From Phycisphaerae bacterium (lineage in GTDB: Bacteria; Planctomycetota; Phycisphaerae; UBA1845; Fen-1342), in NCBI GenBank assembly GCA_030428945.1, contig JAUIEC010000020.1, positions 1 to 64,000 on the forward strand: a stretch of 64,000 bases of DNA. Reading direction: 5' to 3'. This document shows, piece by piece, positions 17,535-24,825 of the stretch. The notes beneath the pieces were generated by a model. That model did no database searches, had not been told where the DNA came from, and saw nothing but the letters and a program-made list of their open reading frames with translations. A program made the position numbers and the translations under genes. Each line of letters starts with the position of its first letter. The first letter of the stretch is position 1.

Positions 17535-18140
17535 ATGGCCGAGAACTTTCAACAATCTCAGCGCGGACTCAGGAGCGAGACGCGCGTCCCAATCCTGCTG
17601 GCCGAATACCGGGCGCTGTACGACCTACTCCGCCTACGGCTCGACGCCATGGACCGCCGGGTCCCGCTGGCCGCCGGCACCCTCGGTGCAGTATTGGCCG
17701 GCATACCCACGATGCCACCGACATCACAGGTAGTGATGCTCGTGCTCCACCCGGCGAGCGTGGCTTGGCTGGTCGCCTCGGCAGCCGGACACGCCAGATC
17801 GAAAGAGGACCACCTGCGCCGCATCGCCGAAATCGAGGTTGCGATCAACGAGTTTGTCGGTGCCGAACTCGTCGCGTTTCAATCACGCCACCCTGGTCGC
17901 GGGCGATTTGTCAGCGGCCGCAGCGGCCGCATCAGCGTGCTCGCCACGGCCACGGGATCGCTCGCCGCGCTCCTCTGTTGCGGCGCATTCTTCGAGGCGA
18001 CTCACCCGCCACCGGTCAGCCTTATGGCATATTGGGCGTATCTATCGGGAATCGCGTTCGGCATCGCTGCCACGCTCCTTCGACTTCGGCACTACCGCTA
18101 CGTGAAGGCGCCGCCGGCATCGAGGCTGATTCTGCCATGA
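17535..18140 (+). CDS. Predicted membrane protein, function unknown
   Basis: ATG 17535 gives 201 residues (MAENFQQSQRG...). Hydrophobic stretches at about residues 45-85 and 130-185 suggest four membrane segments in two pairs, separated by a charged helix containing RSKEDHLRRIAEIEVAINEF. The C-terminus is basic. It shares an intergenic region with the divergent cupin gene and is followed by an XRE regulator. I do not recognise the family. Confidence 0.7.
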   Translation: MAENFQQSQRGLRSETRVPILLAEYRALYDLLRLRLDAMDRRVPLAAGTLGAVLAGIPTMPPTSQVVMLVLHPASVAWLVASAAGHARSKEDHLRRIAEIEVAINEFVGAELVAFQSRHPGRGRFVSGRSGRISVLATATGSLAALLCCGAFFEATHPPPVSLMAYWAYLSGIAFGIAATLLRLRHYRYVKAPPASRLILP

Positions 18141-18201
18141 AGAATGAGGGGTTGACTCTGATCCGTTACGTGTTAGCATATAGGTGAACAAGGAGCGGTG
18201 T

Positions 18202-18594
18202 GTGCCAGGAAAGTCGCCTCCATCCGATCTCTCGGGAATCGCCGAAGCCCTACGCCGTCAGCGCGTTCAGGTCCTCCACAAGGGCCTCCGCCAGATGGCG
18301 AAGCTGCTCGATGTGGCGCCGGCGTACGTCACGGATATCGAAAAAGGTCGCCGTGCCCCAGGAGAAGACTTGCTCGTTCGGATGGCGCACCACTACCAGA
18401 TCGACGAAGCCGACCTGCGAACGGCATACGCCAAGGCGGACCCGGTTGTCGACGAGGTCGCCACGCAGGACACCACGACCATACGGAAAGTACCGGAACT
18501 GCTGCGAACGGCGCGCAATCTGACGCCGGAGCAGTGGGACAGGATGATCAAACAGGCGCAGCGCCTCTCCACTCAGAAGAAAAAGGGACAGTGA
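18202..18594 (+). CDS. XRE-family helix-turn-helix regulator
   Basis: GTG 18202 is preceded by AAGGAG with six-base spacing, so I prefer it to the GTG at 18184; 130 residues result. Residues about 10-65 are a Cro/C1-type helix-turn-helix with GLRQMAKLLDVAPAYVTDIE and GEDLLVRMAHHY. The C-terminal 45 residues end in a helical, basic tail. Such genes usually repress element functions near the integrase, and its place just before the excisionase-like and integrase genes fits a switch controlling excision. Confidence 0.85.
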   Translation: MPGKSPPSDLSGIAEALRRQRVQVLHKGLRQMAKLLDVAPAYVTDIEKGRRAPGEDLLVRMAHHYQIDEADLRTAYAKADPVVDEVATQDTTTIRKVPELLRTARNLTPEQWDRMIKQAQRLSTQKKKGQ

Positions 18595-18643
18595 CCCGAC
18601 GCGAACAGTTGCGACGCGCATCCAATTTGGACCGGATGTTCAC

Positions 18644-19000
18644 ATGTACGCGAACACAGAACAATTCAGAGAAGACACGGCTGGTCGCACTGCGATGCCT
18701 GGCGAGTTGTTCGCAATCGATCTTTCTTCGACCAGGTTGGCCCAGGCCGGGCCCGAAGGGTTCATGCCGAACCAGCTTGAGTTGTTCGCTGTTCTGTTAG
18801 CGCTCCTCGATGGAATTGAAGTGGGGAGCGCGTCCGGCGAGTGCATCGTGGTCTCGATGGAATGCGACGACCTCGGCGCAGTCGTGAAGATCATCCATGC
18901 CGAGTTTCCGTTGTTCTTTCAGCGAGTAACGTCGCTCCCCGCGATGCGGAAGTGCCTGGCGTGGCTGGTGGGGATCCGATTCTTGATGTTGACCGCCTAA
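18644..19000 (+). CDS. Small protein of unknown function
   Basis: The frame encodes 118 residues from ATG 18644, with a weak ribosome site. It contains a hydrophobic helical region (LELFAVLLALLDGIEVGS), a CDDLGAVVKIIHAEF segment and a hydrophobic end. It fits between the XRE regulator and the excisionase-like gene on the same strand without overlap, which favours a real gene. No family is recognised, and a long antisense frame at 18797-19348 is judged a shadow. Confidence 0.45.
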   Translation: MYANTEQFREDTAGRTAMPGELFAIDLSSTRLAQAGPEGFMPNQLELFAVLLALLDGIEVGSASGECIVVSMECDDLGAVVKIIHAEFPLFFQRVTSLPAMRKCLAWLVGIRFLMLTA

Positions 19001-19018
19001 CGTGTTTGGAGGCCATCC

Positions 19019-19297
19019 ATGACGCAATTGAATAACTCGTTGCCCGCCGACGCGGTGGCCCACTCTCTGCTTCCGGGGCAGCCGCCGTCGCCATGCCCTG
19101 AGCTTCTCACAGAAGAGGAGGCGATCCGGTACCTGCGATTGGATACGATCGCGGGACTGAGAAACCCCAAGGAGACGCTCGCCCGCTATCGGGCGATGGG
19201 CCAGTTGCGCGGCACGCAGGTGTCCAAGCGAATCTTCTACCGCCGGGTGGAGTTGGATCGTTTCCTGGAGCGAGTGACGGCCGAGAACCCAAGATAG
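19019..19297 (+). CDS. Excisionase-like DNA-binding protein of element A
   Basis: ATG 19019 follows GGAGG with seven-base spacing; 92 residues. The C-terminal 60 residues fit the MerR-type winged-helix used by AlpA and excisionases: LLTEEEAIRYLRLD, then a helix with ETLARYRAMGQL, a strand RIFYRR and a final helix LDRFLERV. It ends 13 bases before the integrase start, so the two are likely co-expressed. It is the natural candidate for the recombination directionality factor of element A. Confidence 0.8.
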   Translation: MTQLNNSLPADAVAHSLLPGQPPSPCPELLTEEEAIRYLRLDTIAGLRNPKETLARYRAMGQLRGTQVSKRIFYRRVELDRFLERVTAENPR

Positions 19298-19310
19298 GAA
19301 TCGGCGAAGG

Positions 19311-20566
<1,256 letters not shown>

Positions 20567-20575
20567 GAGAGCGGT

Positions 20576-20612
20576 TTTTCACTACTTAATCCCGCCCCTT
20601 TTCACTACATTA
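20576..20612. repeat. Putative integrase arm sites, left end of element B
   Basis: Two copies of a TTTTCACTAC-type sequence: TTTTCACTACTTA at 20576-20588 and TTTTCACTACATTA at 20599-20612. Matching units occur inside the right end (54079-54114). Paired repeats at both ends of an element next to its integrase gene are typical arm-type binding sites. Confidence 0.6.
20583..20588 (-). promoter_or_regulatory. Possible -10 box for tRNA-Gly supplied by element B
   Basis: On the minus strand TTAAGT lies 16 bases upstream of the tRNA 5' end. The stranded original promoter at the right junction has the same hexamer 15 bases upstream of its tRNA fragment (54271-54276). No good -35 hexamer is seen here, so this is tentative. 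Confidence 0.35.
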
Positions 20613-20661
20613 GCCAAGGACGGCACCGCCGTGGAGTGCAGTATACCCGGAGGCTAAGCCC

Positions 20662-21879
20662 TTGGCCAAGAGTCGAAGAACCCGAATCCCGAAGCTTCGT
20701 TACACCGCTTTGCGTGGCATCGGTTGGCACGTTGCCTACCGCGACCCGGTGACGGATGCCCCGCGAAAACACAGCTTCGGGCGAGTGCCGGAGGCGGAAG
20801 CCCGCAGGCAATATCGTCTCTGGCTGATTCAGCATTTGCAAGGACAAACTGCCAAACCGGCCCGTGCATCGAACAACGGCAGCGAGACCCTGGAACTCGG
20901 TGTCGTCTGCGACGCGGCTCCAGGGAGTCTGCTGCATATCGCCTCGTCGTGGTTGACGGTCGAGCAGGGACGAATCCGAAAGAGCGACGGGCCGCGTGCT
21001 CGCGGCACGATAAGCGATGCGGTCTATCGCGACCGCCGAAAGCAGTTGCGAGACTTCCTTGAGTTTATGAACGAGCGGCACGGAAGCGGAGCCGTTGGCC
21101 GCATGCGGCTTCGTGATTTGTCGATGGCAGATGTCGAGGAGTTCAATCGAGGAATCGTGCGACAAGGATACTCCGCTTCGCAGGTGAACAAGCGGATGCA
21201 AATCGTGAAGGCCGTCATCGACCGGGCCGGGCGTCCTGAGCATGGTGGCCAGACGTTGCCGTGGAATTGGGATTCTCGCGATACCTCGCACGGCAAGCCT
21301 ACGCAGGTGCGAACGCTTCCATCGCTTGAACATTTGCAAGGCATCATCGCAGAAGGCGAGCTTCGCGAGCGAACGATGATTTGGCTTGCAATCGGCCTCG
21401 GCTTCGGACAGCGAGACCTCGCGGCCCTTCGCGTCGGGCAGATTGATGCGAAGTCATACGACCTTCGCCGTGGCAAAACGGCGATTGAACGTTACGGCGA
21501 AACTCCGCAATTGGTGTGGGCCTATCTGACGGCGTATTTGAAGGCCCATCCTCGGGGTGCGGGCGAACTGATGTTCGTCACGCGAAAAGGGCTTCCGGTT
21601 GTGCATGCAAAGGGCGACTCGGTGCAGCAGTGGTGGCACAAAGCGAGAAAGGCCATCGGCGAATCAAAAGAAACGATGGCGGGGTTCTACGTGCTCCGGC
21701 ATGTTGGAGCGACTGAATTCGGTTCACGTGCGGGAAGCTCAATTGGCGACGTGCGTCGCTGGTTGGGCCATACGGCGAGCTCGCGTGTGGCGGATGTTTA
21801 TATGCGTCCCGTGACGCCGGAGCAACGGAAGCTTGTCGAATGGGTGCGAAAGCGTCTGAATTCAAGCAAGCTTGATTGA
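20662..21879 (+). CDS. Tyrosine recombinase, integrase of element B
   Basis: The TTG start at 20662 follows GGAGG with eight-base spacing, giving 405 residues. Catalytic positions: Arg251 in GQRDLAALR, Arg346 in YVLRHVGATEFG, His370 in WLGHTASSR and nucleophile Tyr380 in ADVYMRP. The histidine usually found three residues before the second arginine is replaced by Tyr343. The N-terminus has an arm-binding-like domain (WHVAYRDP...KHSFGRVPEAEARRQY). It starts 95 bases from the left attachment site and reads inward. It is not closely similar to element A's integrase. Confidence 0.92.
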   Translation: MAKSRRTRIPKLRYTALRGIGWHVAYRDPVTDAPRKHSFGRVPEAEARRQYRLWLIQHLQGQTAKPARASNNGSETLELGVVCDAAPGSLLHIASSWLTVEQGRIRKSDGPRARGTISDAVYRDRRKQLRDFLEFMNERHGSGAVGRMRLRDLSMADVEEFNRGIVRQGYSASQVNKRMQIVKAVIDRAGRPEHGGQTLPWNWDSRDTSHGKPTQVRTLPSLEHLQGIIAEGELRERTMIWLAIGLGFGQRDLAALRVGQIDAKSYDLRRGKTAIERYGETPQLVWAYLTAYLKAHPRGAGELMFVTRKGLPVVHAKGDSVQQWWHKARKAIGESKETMAGFYVLRHVGATEFGSRAGSSIGDVRRWLGHTASSRVADVYMRPVTPEQRKLVEWVRKRLNSSKLD

Positions 21880-21954
21880 TGCCGGTGTTGGGGCATTGGT
21901 CATAGTGACTGGGCAATCTCCACGGATTCGCTTGCTGCTTTTCGCAATGCCGAA

Positions 21955-22179
21955 TCACCGAGCAAGGTCTGCAAGTTCCGGGTGGATGCGGCAACGCAGG
22001 CGAGGCAACTGCTGGGCAAGCCGCTGCTGCTCCCATGCTTCTACGTCACAAATACGAGCATAGCGAACGCGACCACGTTGCTCGAAAGGTAGGTCGCCCG
22101 CGTCCATGGCGGCGACGACCGTCTCGCGACGCATACGCTGCATTCTCCGAATTTGATTAACTGATAGCCAATTCTGCAC
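21955..22179 (-). CDS. Excisionase-like helix-turn-helix protein of element B
   Basis: The frame extends to a TTG at 22209, but GTG 22179 has AGGGG eight bases upstream, giving 74 residues; the start is uncertain. The sequence NQIRRMQRMRRETVVAAMDAG, then a strand RVRYARICDV and a helix VEAWEQQRLAQQL fit the winged-helix fold of Xis/AlpA-like proteins. It converges on the integrase gene with 75 bases between them and would be the directionality factor for element B. Confidence 0.65.
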   Translation of the reverse strand: MQNWLSVNQIRRMQRMRRETVVAAMDAGDLPFEQRGRVRYARICDVEAWEQQRLAQQLPRLRCRIHPELADLAR

Positions 22180-22209
22180 GCCAACGGCCCCTAGCCGATG
22201 GCGAGGCAA

Positions 22210-22654
22210 TTGAGCACGCAGTATCAGGGGGATAAGCGGTCATCTTGCCACCGGCGCAAAGCGTCCGTGGCGTCGATGACATGCTCGTGACCGAAGGATT
22301 TGAACACGAGTATGCAGGTCAAACAACGCGTTGTTGATTGTCCATTTTCCGCCCGTCCATTCCGGCAACCCTTCCCTGTCCCTCAACGGCTGCCGTTCGT
22401 CAACAAGTGACGTGTTTCGGGTGGCCACACTCGCCGACAGATGCGGTCTTTGCCGTGTGACCCTCGCCGGGCTGCGGACGACACAGCCCATTTCTCTCCC
22501 CCGATTCTATCCAGGCGATTGGCCGGGTACAAGAAAAATTCGATTAGCGGCACGGCGTACGCTAGCGTCGTTTCGACGCTTGGCGTTAGCAGCGGCGACC
22601 GAATGGTCGTTCGGATACGCGGTGCATCGCATCGTGGATTGCTGCAAGTCGAGC
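22210..22654. other. Gene-free stretch upstream of RNA copy 2
   Basis: No reading frame here has a believable start or family match, and no homology to the copy 1 flank is seen. It should hold the promoter of RNA copy 2 and perhaps that of the excisionase-like gene. No clear -35/-10 pair was found by eye. Confidence 0.5.
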
Positions 22655-23832
22655 GGGTTGTCAGTAACGGACAACGTTTCTGACGCTTCAGTGACGGGCG
22701 ACGACACCCGGCAAACGTGGCTTAACCACCCACGCTAAGGGATGCAGGAATTACCAACCTGCGAAAGAGCGTTACCTGTAGAGCACAGTGCCGCGAGAGT
22801 GGCTTGCTGTGTTCGAGGAGGGCTCCTGGAAGTAAAGCCCAATTGGGTCAATCTTCAGGTTCTACTCCATGGAATATCGGTGAACGATTGGGCGACGGAG
22901 AAAAACCTCGTCATTGTCGGGCTCGCACACGTGCGAGCTGATGGATGGCGAGGCCGTAGTCGGAGAAGTGGGTGAGCGACGCGAGGTAATCGCGTTGCAA
23001 ATCCCCCCAGGGGGTTCGGACCAAACCGCGGCGATTCGCCCGCGGAAGTCGGGTGAAAGTCTCGTAAGGTTCGTTCAACCTCGGCCAGTGCCGGGAGTCA
23101 GCGTTTGGCGACAAACGCTGCCGGGCTTGTGACCAAGCTCGGGGACCGCATTAAACGTGCGGCTACGAAAAGCTCAACGGTGAAAGGGGCGAAAGCCCTT
23201 ACTGGTAAGTTCATGCGGAGACGGTGCCGAACCGCGAAAACCGCTCGCCTTCGATAACCTGAGCTTCTGGTTTCGTAAGGTGAAATCACGAGCGACATCG
23301 CTCGTGGAAAGTGCAGTCGAACGGGAGTTTGACTGGCATGGCGGGTGGCAGGCCGCAACATAGGGCCTAGCGACGTGAACGCATGAACGTAGACGACTAC
23401 TAATCCGGGAAGGTCTTGAGCGGCCGGGGTGGTTCTCGGTGCGTGGCTTTGGTCGGCCACGTGATTCAAATGCTCAAGACTGGGAGTGGGCCGCAAGTAG
23501 ACAGCCAGGCGGGAGCCTGGGCGGTGTCCGTGGCAAGGCAGTCACGGTCCGTTCCAAGCTCACGGGTGGTCCCCGTGAGCGAGTAGGACGACGAAAGCGG
23601 CGACAGGTTGCGATAGACCTGTCACTGAAGTGTGCCGGCTCCGCCGTTGTGGCGGAGTCGGTCTGCTGGTGCAAGCTGGAACGTGGTCACACGTGCAACG
23701 CCGGGGACGGCGTGGCACCTGTGGCAACGGAATGACAACGAACGAAACGCGTGTGCGTTGGGTTCGTTGAGGTTGTATCGGGTGCAAGGCGTATGAATTG
23801 GCGGGGGCCTATTTGGTTGAAACCAGTGGCCC
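22655..23832 (+). ncRNA. Large structured non-coding RNA, module copy 2 (about 1.18 kb)
   Basis: This aligns with the minus strand of 15601-16776 over its whole length. Shared unpaired blocks include CAACCTCGGCCAG, ACGAAAAGCTCAAC, GAGACGGTGCC, CTAGCGACGTGA and CTAATCCGGGAAG. Stems pair with different bases from copy 1: GTTGTC/GACAAC (22657-22675), CGTGG/CCACG (22716-22734), a nine-pair stem with GCGA loop (23099-23120), GCTTG/CAAGC (23125-23138), CCGCA/TGCGG (23146-23162), a GAAA-capped stem (23185-23200), CACGAGC/GCTCGTG (23287-23306), and GTCTTGAGC/GCTCAAGAC (23413-23421 with 23472-23480) enclosing CGTGGC/GCCACG. It ends with the hairpin at 23805-23832. Conserved GNRA loops suggest tertiary contacts. 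Identity with a known giant RNA class could not be tested. Confidence 0.87.
23805..23832 (+). other. Terminal hairpin of RNA copy 2
   Basis: GGGCC, a TAT bulge, TTGGT, loop TGAA, ACCAG and GGCCC. The design matches the hairpin ending copy 1 (15601-15635): two stacked stems, a bulge beginning TA on the 5' side and a short A-rich loop. The bases of both stems are different. Confidence 0.6.
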
Positions 23833-24138
23833 ACGCAAACGCCTGAACACGTTCTCGCAATTTGAGGGCGTGCGGATGGTGGAGCAACTGAGGCATGAGG
23901 CGATAGCGGGACGGAGACTCCGAATCGAGCGGCAAAATGATTGCCCGATTCGTTGCAGGCTCCGAAGGATAAATGCTGTGATTCCCGCAAGTCGAATATG
24001 CCAGTGAATGCTCCTATCTGGAGCACTGTCGATGGCGAGTCATTCCGCCAGCGAGCAAAGGTCTTTTGAGGCTTCGAGGGGTGAGCCGTAATCACTCCTC
24101 ATTTTTTTTTGTTCAACCTGCACAGCGACAGGGGCAGT
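23833..24138 (+). other. Linker between RNA copy 2 and the module protein gene
   Basis: No MGWW-type gene is found here, unlike copy 1. A 69-codon frame at 23798-24007 overlaps the terminal hairpin and has no family features, so I do not call it. The main recognisable feature is a terminator-like hairpin with T-run at 24077-24110, only 28 bases before the protein gene. Confidence 0.5.
24077..24110 (+). terminator. Terminator-like hairpin and T-run between RNA copy 2 and protein gene
   Basis: GAGGGGTGA and TCACTCCTC pair around a short loop and are followed by ATTTTTTTTT. This is a good Rho-independent terminator on the plus strand. It would end the RNA transcript just before the ATG at 24139, so the protein would be made by read-through, from a second promoter or under attenuation. 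Confidence 0.7.
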
Positions 24139-24825
24139 ATGCGGTATCGTTGCGAGGCGACTTCGGTCGTCGGGTTCATTCAGCAATTGGTCAACTATGT
24201 GACCAATGGCTACATCTATTTCGTGATGGGAACCGTGCCGAAACGGAAGGAGCCGCACGAGCTCGACCGAAAGATGGTCGAGAAATACGACCTGGACATA
24301 CGGGAATGGACCCGTGCCCGCCGCAAAAAAGCGGGACGAGCAAACGTGCAATATCTCCGGCATGGCCGGTTCTTTGTGCTCGTGGCGACGCCCGGCGAGC
24401 ACCTGTTCTTCTGCGAGGAGAACGGGGAGGGGAAGCTCTTCCGCGACGCCCGGCGGCATTCAATCAAATTTGCGGGATACTCCGTAAGCCGTCGTCGGTC
24501 GCACGACGGAAGCTCGTGGCATACGCACGTGCGAATTGACCGCCGGGCATACGCCGAACTCAAGGCGTATCTCGTGGGCCTTGCCCGCAAGCGAACGGTC
24601 GAGAATCTCGCCCGCGAGCTCCGGCTTGTTCAGTTTGAGCCGTACGCCCCGATTCGTCGGCAATTACTCAACATTCTCCGGGCGATGAATCGCGAGCGAA
24701 AGTCACGGGGATTCGAGCCGGTGCCAACTTCGGCCCTCCGCTTTCGTCGCCACGTCGTAAAACCGTTTGATGCGAAGCCAAATCAGGCGGCCGATTCTTC
24801 GGCATCGCCGCGGATGTCGGCGTAG
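24139..24825 (+). CDS. Unrecognised basic protein, module copy 2 (paralogue of 14584-15231)
   Basis: ATG 24139 (MRYRCEATSV) has AGGGG four bases upstream and matches the start of the paralogue; an upstream ATG at 24109 lies inside the terminator T-run. It has 228 residues, 13 more than copy 1 because of insertions near residues 95 and 125 and a longer tail. The conserved blocks are those of copy 1. Arg and Lys are abundant throughout, suggesting nucleic-acid binding. The last 43 bases overlap the end of the convergent hsdR gene. Repeated linkage to the structured RNA suggests a ribonucleoprotein partner; no enzymatic motif is seen. Confidence 0.92.
   Translation: MRYRCEATSVVGFIQQLVNYVTNGYIYFVMGTVPKRKEPHELDRKMVEKYDLDIREWTRARRKKAGRANVQYLRHGRFFVLVATPGEHLFFCEENGEGKLFRDARRHSIKFAGYSVSRRRSHDGSSWHTHVRIDRRAYAELKAYLVGLARKRTVENLARELRLVQFEPYAPIRRQLLNILRAMNRERKSRGFEPVPTSALRFRRHVVKPFDAKPNQAADSSASPRMSA

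Noticed and set aside
17450-18187. Plus-strand 245-codon frame overlapping the membrane protein
   Set aside because: Arg/Pro-rich with no family features. The alternative frame from 17535 has proper membrane segments.
22655-24825. Group II or group I intron with an intron-encoded protein
   Set aside because: The protein is not a reverse transcriptase or a recognisable homing endonuclease. No domain V-like hairpin lies downstream of it, and both modules end against convergent genes rather than inside an interrupted exon. A remote intron class is not fully excluded.
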